A DNA stretch of 64,000 bases, from contig CAMYBS010000005.1 of the NCBI GenBank assembly GCA_947254025.1, forward strand, positions 1 to 64,000, written 5' to 3'. Made by a program: the position numbers and the translations under genes. Below are positions 24,342-33,697 of the stretch, piece after piece. Under the pieces are notes generated by a model. The model searched no databases. It worked only from the letters and a program-made list of their open reading frames with translations, and was not told the origin of the DNA. The stretch comes from an uncultured Clostridia bacterium. GTDB lineage: Bacteria > Bacillota > Clostridia > Tissierellales > Peptoniphilaceae. Numbering within the stretch: the stretch's first letter is position 1; each line of letters opens with the position of its first letter.

Positions 24342-25964
24342 TTATAAATTAATTATTCTACTCTTTAGTTCAAGTATCTGTCCTGGATTAACAGATAGCT
24401 TGTCAAATTTATTCTTTACATAAAACTCAGTCATCTCAGGGTCGCTTCCAAGCTCGCCGCACACGCTTATCTTTACGCCGTGCTTTTTTGCATTTGCGCA
24501 TGTTATCTCCATCAGCTTAAGTAGTGCTTTGTGATGAATGTCTCTGTGCCTTGCTATCTTTTCATTTTGTCTATCAACAGCAAGCGTATATTGTGTTAAG
24601 TCGTTTGTGCCTATACTAAAGAAACTTACTTCCTTTGCAAGATCATCACTGATGATTGCTGCGGCCGGCGTCTCTATCATGATGCCTACTTCGATGTTCT
24701 CGTTAAATGGCACGCCCTTCTCTCTAAGTTCTTTAAATATCTCTTGAATAATCTCTTTACTCTTCTTTACTTCCCATACATCGTTAATCATAGGAAGCAT
24801 AATTTTTATATTGCCATAGTGAGACGCTCTGATGATGGCTCTAAGCTGTGCTTTGAATAAATCTTCGTTGTCAAGGCATATCCTTATCGCTCTATAGCCT
24901 AAAGCTGGATTTTCTTCTTCAGGTAGATTTAGATAATCAACCTTTTTGTCCGCGCCTATGTCAAAAGTTCTAACTATGACTTCCTTACCTTGCATAGCCT
25001 CGGCAACGTACTTATACTCCTTGAACTGTTCTTCTTCTGTTGGAAGAGAGTCTCTGCCAAGGTATAAAAATTCTGTTCTAAATAGTCCTATGCCCTCTGC
25101 ACCGTTGGCAATAGCAAGCGGCAAGTCTTTAGACTTACCAATGTTAGCGTAGACGCTTATATGCGTACCGTCTTTACTGATGGCTTCTTTTGTCTTTAAT
25201 TTTTCTAATTCAAGCCTTCTTGCCTCTTCCTTCTCTATCCTTTTCTTTACATCTTTAAGCAAAGCGTCATCTGGATCTATAATGAAGTCTCCATTATATG
25301 CATCAAGTATGGCTAGCTTGCCATCAAGCTCTTTATCAAGATCACAGTCTAAGTTTACAAGCGATGCTATGTTCATAGACTTTGCTAGTATTGCTGTGTG
25401 TGATTGTGTTGAGCCTTTGACTGTAACGATTGCAAGAAGTTTATCCTTGTCAATGTTTAGTGTTTGACTTGGCAATAAATCTTCTGCGTATAAAATAACT
25501 TTCTCATCAAGTCCTTCACTAAATGAGTTCTTAATTCCAAGTATGTTTTTAATTAATCTTTGAGATATGTCTTTAATGTCTTTTGCTCTTTGACTAAAAT
25601 ACTCGTCGTCCATGCTGTTAAAGACTTCATAAAATTTTTCTTCTGCTAAGCTCACAGCATATGCAGCGTTAAACTTCTCTTCGTTTATGTTTCTTCTAAT
25701 TTCGTCTTGATACTCTATGTCTTCAAGCATCATCTTGTGCACTTCGAAAATCTGTGCCTCTTCTTCGCCTGCATCCACTTTTGCCTTCTCATATAAGCAA
25801 TCTAGTCCTTTGATGGACGCTTTTATAGCCTCATCAAGCTTTGCAAGTTCTTTAGCGCAATCATCAATCTTTTCTTTACTAATAACAATCTTCTCATCAC
25901 TAAAGACCTTTACCTTGCCTAAAACAAGACCTTTGTTAGCTATAGTTCCTTTAATTGTTCTCAT
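24342..25964 (-). CDS. ptsI: PTS enzyme I (phosphoenolpyruvate-protein phosphotransferase)
   Basis: Transfers phosphate from PEP to HPr. The 540 residues include the HPr-binding N-terminal domain, the phospho-His segment GSTQSHTAILAKSM near residue 190, and the TIM-barrel PEP-binding domain with NGAEGIGLFRTEFLYL, VRTFDIGADK, MIETPAAA, FFSIGTNDLTQYTLAVDR and KISVCGELGSDP containing the catalytic Cys. Length is slightly below the usual 570 but complete. Its start overlaps the end of nagA by 14 bp, so nagA, ptsI and ptsH form one transcript. Confidence 0.96.
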   Translation of the reverse strand: MRTIKGTIANKGLVLGKVKVFSDEKIVISKEKIDDCAKELAKLDEAIKASIKGLDCLYEKAKVDAGEEEAQIFEVHKMMLEDIEYQDEIRRNINEEKFNAAYAVSLAEEKFYEVFNSMDDEYFSQRAKDIKDISQRLIKNILGIKNSFSEGLDEKVILYAEDLLPSQTLNIDKDKLLAIVTVKGSTQSHTAILAKSMNIASLVNLDCDLDKELDGKLAILDAYNGDFIIDPDDALLKDVKKRIEKEEARRLELEKLKTKEAISKDGTHISVYANIGKSKDLPLAIANGAEGIGLFRTEFLYLGRDSLPTEEEQFKEYKYVAEAMQGKEVIVRTFDIGADKKVDYLNLPEEENPALGYRAIRICLDNEDLFKAQLRAIIRASHYGNIKIMLPMINDVWEVKKSKEIIQEIFKELREKGVPFNENIEVGIMIETPAAAIISDDLAKEVSFFSIGTNDLTQYTLAVDRQNEKIARHRDIHHKALLKLMEITCANAKKHGVKISVCGELGSDPEMTEFYVKNKFDKLSVNPGQILELKSRIINL

Positions 25965-27078
25965 TTACTCCACCTATTTGTTTGCCTCTTATATATACAT
26001 CGGCTATGTTTAAATCTTTATCGACTACAACAAAGTTTGCGTATTTACCAACTCTGATGCTGCCATACTTATCATATATGCCAGCTTCCTTAGCAGAGTT
26101 TACTGCTGCAGATTTAACTAGTGATTCAAAAGGTACGCCTATCGAGTAAGCATATCTAATGCAGTCAAATAAATTACTTGCACTGCCGGCAATAGTTCCC
26201 GACTCAAGAGTTGCCTTCTTGCCCTTAACATATACATCTTGTCCACCAAGGCTGTACTTGCCATCAGAAAGACCAGTTGCCATCATGGAGTCAGATACAA
26301 GTATGACTCTGTCGTCGCCAAACATTGCATAAATCATCCTTATTACTGAAGGGTGTATATGCACTCCATCTGTTATGAGCTCAACCATGACTTCAGGGCT
26401 GTCAAAAGCTGCACCGCATACACCAGGGCTTCTGTGTTTAATGTCGTTAAGCGCATTGAATAAGTGTGTTACCGATTTTGCTCCAAGGTCAAAGGCTTCA
26501 AGTGCAGTATCGTAATCGCAGTCAGTATGTCCTATGGATATGACAACCTCATCTGCTCTCTCTTTAATAAAGTCCTTCGCTCCTTCTACCTCAGGTGCTA
26601 TGGTTATCTTTTTGATTCTATTATTAGAAAGCTTTTGATACTTGTCAAAGTTATCAAGACTTGGCACGGCTAAGTATTTTGGATTTTGCGCACCTATCTT
26701 GTCCTTTGATATATATGGTCCTTCCATGTGCACACCAATAAACTCTGCTCCCTTGCCTCCTTCATACTCACCAATCGCTTTGAATATCCTTTCAAGCTCT
26801 TCGTCTGCTAAGGTCATAGTAGCAGGTATGACTTGTGTAACACCATTTCTTGCTTCATACTCGCATATGGTATCGATAGACTCCTTAGTTCCATCACAAA
26901 GGTCCTTACCCATCGCTCCATGGAAATGTATGTCAGTTAGTCCTGGTATGATGTAAGTATCTGCATAGTCTTTAACGATGTCGTCACTACTGTATACAGT
27001 GAAGATCTCTCCACTCACAGCAATGTCCCTTCTAATAAATTTACCATCGCAGTAAACATTAGCTCCCTTTATAAGCAT
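25951..27078 (-). CDS. nagA: N-acetylglucosamine-6-phosphate deacetylase
   Basis: Removes acetate from GlcNAc-6-phosphate, the first intracellular step after PTS uptake. The 375 residues of this amidohydrolase include PGLTDIHFHGAMGKD (HxH metal motif), VHMEGPYIS (Glu ligand), ISIGHTDCDYDTALEAFDLGAKSVTHLFNAL (His ligands), and LVSDSMMATGLSDGKYSLGG with the catalytic Asp. It leads the nagA-ptsI-ptsH operon and is divergent from the nagE-type permease gene, which fits one GlcNAc pathway. No nagB is in the window. A promoter lies at 27141-27169. Confidence 0.95.
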   Translation of the reverse strand: MLIKGANVYCDGKFIRRDIAVSGEIFTVYSSDDIVKDYADTYIIPGLTDIHFHGAMGKDLCDGTKESIDTICEYEARNGVTQVIPATMTLADEELERIFKAIGEYEGGKGAEFIGVHMEGPYISKDKIGAQNPKYLAVPSLDNFDKYQKLSNNRIKKITIAPEVEGAKDFIKERADEVVISIGHTDCDYDTALEAFDLGAKSVTHLFNALNDIKHRSPGVCGAAFDSPEVMVELITDGVHIHPSVIRMIYAMFGDDRVILVSDSMMATGLSDGKYSLGGQDVYVKGKKATLESGTIAGSASNLFDCIRYAYSIGVPFESLVKSAAVNSAKEAGIYDKYGSIRVGKYANFVVVDKDLNIADVYIRGKQIGGVNENN

Positions 27079-27140
27079 AGTAACACCCCCTGATAATTCA
27101 CTTAAATTAATTTTACTTAATACTAAGTGTCTCTATACTC

Positions 27141-27169
27141 ATTCTACAATAAATATCTAATTTTTGCAA
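27141..27169 (-). promoter_or_regulatory. Sigma-A promoter of nagA-ptsI-ptsH
   Basis: TTGCAA (27169-27164), 17-base spacer, TAGAAT (27146-27141) on the minus strand. Confidence 0.6.
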
Positions 27170-27205
27170 ACAAATTTTTGTTTAGTATTTCTAATTTCGA
27201 ATGAA

Positions 27206-27216
27206 TGTGGTATAAT
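27206..27216 (+). promoter_or_regulatory. Extended -10 promoter of the nagE-type permease gene
   Basis: TGTGGTATAAT about 50 bp upstream of the start codon on the plus strand. Confidence 0.55.
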
Positions 27217-27266
27217 ATATATAATAATAGTAATTATTATTCAATTTTATTAAGGAGGTCATTATT

Positions 27267-28742
27267 ATGATGAAAAAACTTCAAAACCTAGGTAAGGCTT
27301 TGATGCAACCAGTAGCTATACTACCAGTTGCTGCTCTACTAATGGGTATCGGTTATTGGATCGACCCTAATGGTTGGGGCGCTAACAGCATCGTTGCTGC
27401 ATTCTTAATCAAGACAGGCGCAGCTATACTTGACAACTTAGGAATTATATTCGCAGTTGGTGTTGCTTATGGTCTATCTAAGGATAGAAACGGTGCAGCA
27501 GGTCTATCAGGTCTAGTAGCATTCTTAATCGCAACTACACTTCTTTCAGCAGGTACTGTTGCAGTATTTAGAGGAGTAGATGTATCTGAACTAGCTCTAA
27601 CTGACGGCTGGCAAAAGATGAACAACGGTAACGTATTTGTTGGTATCATCTCAGGTCTTGTTGCAGCATTTGCATACAACAAGTTCTATCAAGTTCAACT
27701 ACCAGATGCTTTTGCATTCTTTAGTGGTAGAAGACTTACTCCTATCATGACAGCTTTATTCATGATAATCGTTTCAGCAATTCTTTACTATGTATGGCCT
27801 ATACTATTTGGCGCTCTAGTTGCTTTCGGTGAAGGTATTGAAAGCTTAGGTGCTATAGGTGCAGGTATATATGCGTTCTTTAACAGACTACTAATACCTA
27901 CAGGTCTTCATCACGCACTAAACTCAGTATTCTGGTTTGATATTGCTGGCATCAACGATATACCTAACTTCTTAGGCGGCGCAGCTTCTCTTGAAGCAGG
28001 TACAGCTGTTAAAGGTGTAACAGGTATGTACCAAGCAGGTTTCTTCCCTGTAATGATGTTTGGTCTTCCAGGCGCAGCTCTTGCTATGTATCAAGAAGCT
28101 AAACCTGAAAAGAAGAACGTTGCTAAATCATTATTAGTTGCAGCAGCATTCGCATCATTCTTCACAGGCGTTACTGAACCTCTTGAATTCTCATTCATGT
28201 TCTTAGCTCCAGCTCTATACTTTGTTCACTCATTATTAACAGGTATCTCAGTTGCTATCGCAGCAGCTTTCCACTGGACAGCAGGATTTGGTTTCTCAGC
28301 AGGTTTTGTTGACTACTTCTTATCATTAAGAAACCCAGTTGCTAATAACCCTTGGATGCTAATTCCACTTGGACTAGTATTCTTCGTAATCTACTACTTC
28401 ATCTTCAAGTTCTTCATCAGAACATTTAACTTAAAGACTCCTGGTAGAGAAGATGACGATGTTGAAGTAAGCGCAGATACAGTTACAAAGAACAATGACT
28501 TTGATGAAGTTGCATCTATCATCATCGAAGGCCTTGGTGGAAAAGATAACATTGAAGACATCGACTACTGCTCAACTAGACTAAGAACAAGCTTAGTAGA
28601 TGGCGCTAAGGTTAACGAAGCAAAAATTAAAGAAGCAAAAGTTTTAGGACTTATCAAACCTGATAAGGATTCAATCCAAATCATTATTGGACCACAAGTT
28701 CAATTCGTTTTTGATAAGATTCATGAAAATCTTGGCAAATAA
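27267..28742 (+). CDS. nagE: PTS N-acetylglucosamine-type permease, IICB
   Basis: Imports and phosphorylates an amino sugar, most likely N-acetylglucosamine given the divergent nagA. The 491 residues contain the IIC membrane domain (starts KLQNLGKALMQPVAILPVAALLMGIGYWIDP; includes the LLIPTGLHHALNSVFWF substrate region and GVTEPLEFSFMFLAP) and a C-terminal IIB domain (about 410-491) with the phosphorylated Cys in IDYCSTRLRTSL. No IIA domain is attached, so a IIA protein encoded elsewhere must serve it. AGGAGG lies 8 bp before the ATG. Confidence 0.9.
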   Translation: MMKKLQNLGKALMQPVAILPVAALLMGIGYWIDPNGWGANSIVAAFLIKTGAAILDNLGIIFAVGVAYGLSKDRNGAAGLSGLVAFLIATTLLSAGTVAVFRGVDVSELALTDGWQKMNNGNVFVGIISGLVAAFAYNKFYQVQLPDAFAFFSGRRLTPIMTALFMIIVSAILYYVWPILFGALVAFGEGIESLGAIGAGIYAFFNRLLIPTGLHHALNSVFWFDIAGINDIPNFLGGAASLEAGTAVKGVTGMYQAGFFPVMMFGLPGAALAMYQEAKPEKKNVAKSLLVAAAFASFFTGVTEPLEFSFMFLAPALYFVHSLLTGISVAIAAAFHWTAGFGFSAGFVDYFLSLRNPVANNPWMLIPLGLVFFVIYYFIFKFFIRTFNLKTPGREDDDVEVSADTVTKNNDFDEVASIIIEGLGGKDNIEDIDYCSTRLRTSLVDGAKVNEAKIKEAKVLGLIKPDKDSIQIIIGPQVQFVFDKIHENLGK

Positions 28743-28762
28743 TTTAAAATAATTACTATATG

Positions 28763-28791
28763 GACTCCGATTAAGTTCGGAGTCTTTTTTT
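28763..28791 (+). terminator. Terminator of the nagE-type gene
   Basis: GACTCCGA / TCGGAGTC stem followed by seven T residues on the plus strand. Confidence 0.85.
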
Positions 28792-28843
28792 GCCCATATA
28801 AATAGGCGAGCATCTCTGCCCGCCTATCTAGTATATACCTTAT

Positions 28844-29872
28844 TTAATTTTCTAAGTAAGCTCTCAATAGTTTCTCTGTGTTCTCTATCGCCTTGATATT
28901 TGTTCTTTCAATATGATGTGACGCGTCAGTTCCCACACCTATGCAGGCGAAGTTTAAATTAAGTCCTGCGACTGCACCAAGTGATCCGTCTGATCCATAT
29001 CTTTGATGAACATCTATTGCATAGTCAATTTTATTTTTAATTGCTAAATCTTCAAGTCTGTCTCTAAAGTCTATTGGGTAAGGTGTTCTTGAATCTTTTG
29101 CAACTATAGTTACCTTGTCTTCAGCTGAGTTGTTCTCATAGCTAACTATACCTATGTCAAGAGCAAGTACCTCATATGCCTTGTCTGGCACATAGCTTAT
29201 GCCGTGGCCAAGCTCTTCGAAGTTTGTGAAGTAAAACATCGTGTCACATGCGAGCTCTATATTGTTATTAAGTACCTCTTCCATCTCATAGATCATGATT
29301 GCTGCATGAAGTTTATTATCTATGAAGCGTGATACAAGAAAGTCTTCTGTTACTCTTGTGCGTGGCTCAAAGGCAACAAAGTCACCAACACCTACGCCAT
29401 GCTCTATAGTCTCTTCTTTAGTAGATGATACTATATCAAGCCTTATCTCTGTCGAATGTCTCTCTCTTGGAAGAGTCTTTTCTCTTTCGTCTTCCATAGT
29501 GTGAACGCTCGCCTTATTAGGCAAAACAGTTCCACTTACAACGCCCTTCTTTGTATAAACTCTTACTAACTCTCCTTCAAGTGAAGCATACATAAAGCCG
29601 CCTATGTTTTCAAACTCTAATCTGCCGTTGTCCTTCACTCTTGATACTATGCCTCCAAGTGTATCAACATGAGCAGTTACTATCCTTAGCTTAGATGAAT
29701 CTTTTCCCTTCAATATAGCATAAAGAGCATTCTTATTTGTTTTCTCTAAGCTCAACTTACCTTTGAAATGCTCCTCTATATAAGTATTCACCATCTGGCA
29801 CATGCCCGATGGTGAATCTATTTTGAGTAAATTTTCTGCTATATCGAGTATTCTCTTATTTAACTCCTTCAT
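28844..29872 (-). CDS. M42-family metallopeptidase (glutamyl aminopeptidase/endoglucanase M type)
   Basis: Cytoplasmic dinuclear zinc aminopeptidase of 342 residues. Metal ligands are recognisable: TAHVDTLGG (His, Asp), RFIDNKLHAAI (Asp), NFEELGHG (catalytic Glu-Glu pair), LALDIGIV (Asp) and ASHHIERTN (His). Length matches the family (about 340-360). The start overlaps the end of copZ by 17 bp, so it is the last gene of the copA-fda-copZ operon. There is no obvious functional link to copper. Confidence 0.9.
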   Translation of the reverse strand: MKELNKRILDIAENLLKIDSPSGMCQMVNTYIEEHFKGKLSLEKTNKNALYAILKGKDSSKLRIVTAHVDTLGGIVSRVKDNGRLEFENIGGFMYASLEGELVRVYTKKGVVSGTVLPNKASVHTMEDEREKTLPRERHSTEIRLDIVSSTKEETIEHGVGVGDFVAFEPRTRVTEDFLVSRFIDNKLHAAIMIYEMEEVLNNNIELACDTMFYFTNFEELGHGISYVPDKAYEVLALDIGIVSYENNSAEDKVTIVAKDSRTPYPIDFRDRLEDLAIKNKIDYAIDVHQRYGSDGSLGAVAGLNLNFACIGVGTDASHHIERTNIKAIENTEKLLRAYLEN

Positions 29873-30074
29873 AGTCTTCTACGTCATATCCAAGGTCTTC
29901 GATAGCTTTCTTTGCCTTTGCTAGATCGAACTCTTCCTTGCTTTCGATATTAACGTGACCTGATGCGAAATCAGCTGTTACAACGTCAATTTCATCAAAT
30001 TTTTCTAATGCCTTTTCAATAGCTTTGCTACATCCTTCACATTTCATTCCGTTTACTTTTAAAATTCTTTTCAT
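29856..30074 (-). CDS. copZ: Copper chaperone, heavy-metal-associated domain
   Basis: A 72-residue single HMA domain with the metal-binding motif MKCEGC (Cys at about residues 12 and 15) in a standard beta-alpha-beta-beta-alpha-beta order, ending AIEDLGYDVEDYE. Such proteins deliver Cu(I) to CopA-type ATPases. The ATG overlaps the stop of the aldolase gene upstream (TAATG), and copA lies just beyond that gene, supporting a copper role. Confidence 0.88.
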   Translation of the reverse strand: MKRILKVNGMKCEGCSKAIEKALEKFDEIDVVTADFASGHVNIESKEEFDLAKAKKAIEDLGYDVEDYEGVK

Positions 30075-30961
30075 TACTTAATCGACTCCTTATAAATTGA
30101 TTCTATGGATTCTTCCATGTGTTTATTAAATTCTTCATCTGTCATACTAGCTTTTGCTCCTTCAGTAAGTGCTCTTGAGAATGAAGCAACAACTCTGTGG
30201 TTTCTGCCAAGTCTTGCGTTAGACTCTTCTCTTGTATATCCACCAGAAAGTGCTACTATCCTTAAAACATTGTCGTAGTCATATAGTGGTAGGTATAGAT
30301 TGTCTTCTTCAGGTAGTGTAAGCTTTAACATGATGTAGTCATCCTTATCTAGCTTTTCAATATTGTCTTTTAACTCTTGTAATAAGATCTTTTCAATCTC
30401 GCCCTTATACTCTGCATGTATATCAACTTCTGGCTCAATTATAGGTACAAAGCCTTTAGCGATGATCTTTTTAGCATAATCAAATTGTTGTTTAACTACT
30501 TCTTTGATGCCTATGCAGTCGAACTCTTTGATAACAGATCTCATCTTAGTACCGAAGATACCTCTTTCCTTCGCTCTTTCAAGAAGCGAGTCAAGCTTAG
30601 TCATCTCTTTCATAACTTGTACGCCATTTTCCAAATCAGCAAGACCTTGGTCAACCTTAACGAATGGAAGTATCTCTAGTTTATTCCATAGGTAGTCAGC
30701 TGTCTTCATACCATCAATCTCTCTATCGATAGTTTGTTCAAATAGTATTGCTCCAAGTATGTGATCCTTATTGAAGCTTGGCGCTTTGATGATTCTTGTT
30801 CTCATATCGTGAACAAGCTTAAACATCTCATCTTCGGATGAGTACTTATCCTCATCAATACCATATAGTCTTAAGGCCTTTGGCGTTGATCCACCACTTT
30901 GGTCTAAGGCAGCTATGAAACCTTTTCTGTTTCTAGCGATGTCTAATTTTTTGCTATCCAT
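30074..30961 (-). CDS. fda: Class I fructose-bisphosphate aldolase
   Basis: Schiff-base aldolase that splits fructose 1,6-bisphosphate, or makes it in reverse. The 295 residues resemble the bacterial class I type: GFIAALDQSGGSTPKALRLYGI near the N-terminus, ILGAILFEQTIDREIDG, LPFVKVDQGL, FVPIIEPEVDI, YIMLKLTLPEE with the likely Schiff-base Lys, and IVALSGGYTREESNARLGRN. It is complete. Unusually, it sits between copA (17 bp upstream) and copZ (overlapping), so it is part of the copper operon. Confidence 0.9.
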   Translation of the reverse strand: MDSKKLDIARNRKGFIAALDQSGGSTPKALRLYGIDEDKYSSEDEMFKLVHDMRTRIIKAPSFNKDHILGAILFEQTIDREIDGMKTADYLWNKLEILPFVKVDQGLADLENGVQVMKEMTKLDSLLERAKERGIFGTKMRSVIKEFDCIGIKEVVKQQFDYAKKIIAKGFVPIIEPEVDIHAEYKGEIEKILLQELKDNIEKLDKDDYIMLKLTLPEEDNLYLPLYDYDNVLRIVALSGGYTREESNARLGRNHRVVASFSRALTEGAKASMTDEEFNKHMEESIESIYKESIK

Positions 30962-30978
30962 AAATTTCCTCCTCTATT

Positions 30979-33126
30979 CTACTTATATCTTAATCTTAGT
31001 GAGTTTGTAACTACGCATACTGATGAGAATGCCATCGCAGTTCCTGCAAGCATAGGTGTTAGTAGTCCTAGCATGGCAAATGGTATGCCAACCACGTTGT
31101 AGAAGAACGCCCAGAATAAGTTTTCTTTGATTATCTTCATGGCTGCTCGCGATAGTTCTAAAGCTCTTACAACACCAAAGATGGAATTGTTTAATAAGCT
31201 TATGTCGCTTGCTTCTAATGCAACATCTGTACCTGATGCGATTGAGTAGCCAACATCTGAACTTGCTAGACTTGGTGCATCATTTACACCGTCACCTACC
31301 ATGGCAAGCTTTGTGCACTCGCGCTTTATCTCTTCTATGGCTTTAAGCTTATCTTCTGGAAGCAATTCTGCCCTGAAATCATCTATACCAAGTTTACGAG
31401 AGACGTTCCTAGCGACAGTACTATTGTCCCCTGTAAGCATGTATGTCTTTATACCCATAGCCTTGATCTTAGCGATTGCTTCTTTACTGTCACTTCTTAA
31501 GCTGTCTTCAATTGCAAAGTAAGCTACAGCTGATTTATCTACAGCCATGACTATGACAGTAGCGCCCTCATCTAAAAGTTCTTTCATTATGTCTTTGTCG
31601 TAAGCTATGCCAAGCTCGTCAAAGTATCTTTCGTTCGATAATATTATTTCCTTGCCATCAAGCTTCGCGCGTACACCCTTGGAGTGAATTGCTTCAAACT
31701 CATCAGCTTCTATATAAGAAACTCCTCTATCCCTTGCATAAGATGATATTGCTTCGCTTATTAAGTGCTCTGATTGGTTCTCAGCACTGTAAGCATACTT
31801 TAAGATGTCAGCATCACTCATTGATGATTTGTTTATAAACTTAGTAAGAGCAAGCTTGCCTTCTGTAAGTGTGCCTGTCTTGTCAAAACATACTGCATCG
31901 ACTTTAGCATTTGCTTCCAAAACTTCGCCAGACTTTATAAGTATGCCTGACTGTGCTGCTCTACCAGTTGCTACCATGATGGCGGTAGGTGTTGCAAGTC
32001 CCAAACTACATGGGCAAGCAATAACTAAAACGCTGATTGCGTTAATAATACCTGTATTAGCGTCCTTAAATATAGTATAAATCAAAAAAGTTAAAAATGC
32101 AATAGCCATTACCGATGGAACAAAGACATTAGCAATCTTGTCTGCCATCCTTTGCACCGGCGCCTTCGAACTTGCTGCGTCGTCAACCATCCTTATGATG
32201 TTAGCTAGTGTAGTGTCGTCACCAACCTTTGTGACCTTGAACTTAAACGTACTAGGTCCGTTGACAGTCGATCCTATAACTGCGTCACCTACCGTTTTAT
32301 TCACAGGAAGGCTCTCGCCTGTAATCATCGCTTCATTGATTGACGCCTCGCCTTCTATGATGACTCCGTCTGAGGCGACCCTCTCACCTGGTCTAACAAG
32401 AACGATGTCATCTACTTCAAGCTCGTCTATATTAATAGTCTTCTCAGTGCCATCTTTAATGACAGTTAGAGTATCGACTTTTAAATTTTGTAATTTATCA
32501 ACTGCTTCGTTTGTCTTTGCCTTCGCCTTAGCTTCCATAAGCTTACCTAGTAATACTAGTGTAATGATGACTGCTGAAGACTCGAAGTATAGATGCGGGT
32601 TCGATATAAACATATTGTATATGCTGTATAGGTAGGCAGCTGTGGTGCCCATAGAAACAAGCACATCCATGTTAAAGGTCTTGCTCCTTAATGAGCTGAT
32701 TGCTCCTTTATAAAACCTATGTCCTCCAAAAATTTGTACCAAAGTCGCAAAGGCAAACTGCCACCACGGATCCGCATAGAAGACATGCACTCCTGCCATG
32801 TGTAGGAACATAACTGAGAAAAGTGGCAAAGCAAATACTAAAGAGATGATAAAGTCGCGCTTAAGTGTTTTTATTTCCTTCTCTCTAAGCTCCCTTTCCT
32901 TAGCTATGTCACGGCTCTCTTGATAGTAGCCAGTAAATCCCGCTCTTGAGATGACAGCTAAAATATCGTCACGGGAAATTAGATTTTCGTCATATATAAC
33001 TCTTGCTCTATTAGACGATAGATTGACATTAGCTCTTGAAACGCCATCTTGCCTTGATAATACTTTTTCAAGCCTTGCCGTGCAAGCAGCGCAGCTCATA
33101 CCTTGTATTAAAAAATTATCCTTCAT
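30979..33126 (-). CDS. copA: Copper-exporting P1B-type ATPase
   Basis: Pumps Cu(I) out of the cell. The 715 residues contain one N-terminal HMA domain (MSCAACTARLEKVL), eight membrane helices, the TGES actuator loop (MITGESLPV), the transport motif CPC (VIACPCSLGLATPTA), the phosphorylation site DKTGTLT and the GDGVNDAP hinge. The CPC plus a single HMA domain indicates monovalent copper or silver. First gene of copA-fda-copZ-M42, divergent from a nitroreductase gene with an 8-bp inverted repeat between them (33142-33166). Confidence 0.95.
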   Translation of the reverse strand: MKDNFLIQGMSCAACTARLEKVLSRQDGVSRANVNLSSNRARVIYDENLISRDDILAVISRAGFTGYYQESRDIAKERELREKEIKTLKRDFIISLVFALPLFSVMFLHMAGVHVFYADPWWQFAFATLVQIFGGHRFYKGAISSLRSKTFNMDVLVSMGTTAAYLYSIYNMFISNPHLYFESSAVIITLVLLGKLMEAKAKAKTNEAVDKLQNLKVDTLTVIKDGTEKTINIDELEVDDIVLVRPGERVASDGVIIEGEASINEAMITGESLPVNKTVGDAVIGSTVNGPSTFKFKVTKVGDDTTLANIIRMVDDAASSKAPVQRMADKIANVFVPSVMAIAFLTFLIYTIFKDANTGIINAISVLVIACPCSLGLATPTAIMVATGRAAQSGILIKSGEVLEANAKVDAVCFDKTGTLTEGKLALTKFINKSSMSDADILKYAYSAENQSEHLISEAISSYARDRGVSYIEADEFEAIHSKGVRAKLDGKEIILSNERYFDELGIAYDKDIMKELLDEGATVIVMAVDKSAVAYFAIEDSLRSDSKEAIAKIKAMGIKTYMLTGDNSTVARNVSRKLGIDDFRAELLPEDKLKAIEEIKRECTKLAMVGDGVNDAPSLASSDVGYSIASGTDVALEASDISLLNNSIFGVVRALELSRAAMKIIKENLFWAFFYNVVGIPFAMLGLLTPMLAGTAMAFSSVCVVTNSLRLRYK

Positions 33127-33141
33127 ATAATCACCCTTATC

Positions 33142-33166
33142 ATTATACCCATTTTTGTGGTATAAT
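33142..33166. promoter_or_regulatory. Divergent promoters with shared inverted repeat (copA / nitroreductase)
   Basis: ATTATACC-N9-GGTATAAT places a -10 hexamer for copA on the minus strand (33147-33142) and one for the nitroreductase on the plus strand (33161-33166; extended TGTGGTATAAT at 33156). The symmetry may simply come from two facing -10 boxes. Confidence 0.5.
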
Positions 33167-33190
33167 AATTATAAGAAAGGTTGTGATGAT

Positions 33191-33697
33191 ATGGACGCAA
33201 TAGAAAACCTATTGACAAGAAGAAGCATAAGAAAGTTTAAAACTGATGAAGTACCTCGTGATCTACTTGAGAAGATAATAGAGTGTGCAAAGGCTTCACT
33301 AACAGGTATGAATAAGCAAGAGAGACTCTTCACTGTTGTGACTAAAGAAGAAGATATACAAAGACTAGCCTCCGCCATCGCAAAGTCACTTGATAGAGAC
33401 GACTACCGCATATATGATGCAAAGGCTTTAATCATAATAACTGTGCCTGAAGATCTAAAGCTAGGCGACGCAGACACATCAACTGCCATGGAAAACATCT
33501 ACTTAGCAAGCCATGCGCTTGGACTTGCATCTGTTTGGATCAATCAACTAAGAGGCAACAAGGACGAAGGCGTAAGAGAAGTATTGAATTCATTTAAGAT
33601 TCCAGCTAATCACATCTCATATGGACTAATGGCTTTGGGATATGCTGATGAAGTTCCAAAGGCAAAAGAAAGAACAGAGAAGGTAGTTTATATATAA
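33191..33697 (+). CDS. Nitroreductase-family flavoprotein
   Basis: A 168-residue FMN enzyme of the nitroreductase superfamily; the physiological substrate is unknown. It begins with the typical AIENLLTRRSIRKFKTDEVPRDLLEKIIECAKAS (FMN-binding Arg-Arg-Ser), has the central AMENIYLASHALGLASVWINQL helix, and ends with ISYGLMALGYADEVPKAKER. ATG at 33191 is chosen because the conserved N-terminus starts there. The stop overlaps the ATG of the next gene (TAATG), so the pair is coupled. Confidence 0.88.
   Translation: MDAIENLLTRRSIRKFKTDEVPRDLLEKIIECAKASLTGMNKQERLFTVVTKEEDIQRLASAIAKSLDRDDYRIYDAKALIIITVPEDLKLGDADTSTAMENIYLASHALGLASVWINQLRGNKDEGVREVLNSFKIPANHISYGLMALGYADEVPKAKERTEKVVYI

Noticed and set aside
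28802..28827. ATAGGCG / CGCCTAT hairpin as terminator of the M42 peptidase operon
   Set aside because: The stem is real but no T run follows on the minus strand, so it is not listed as a terminator with confidence.
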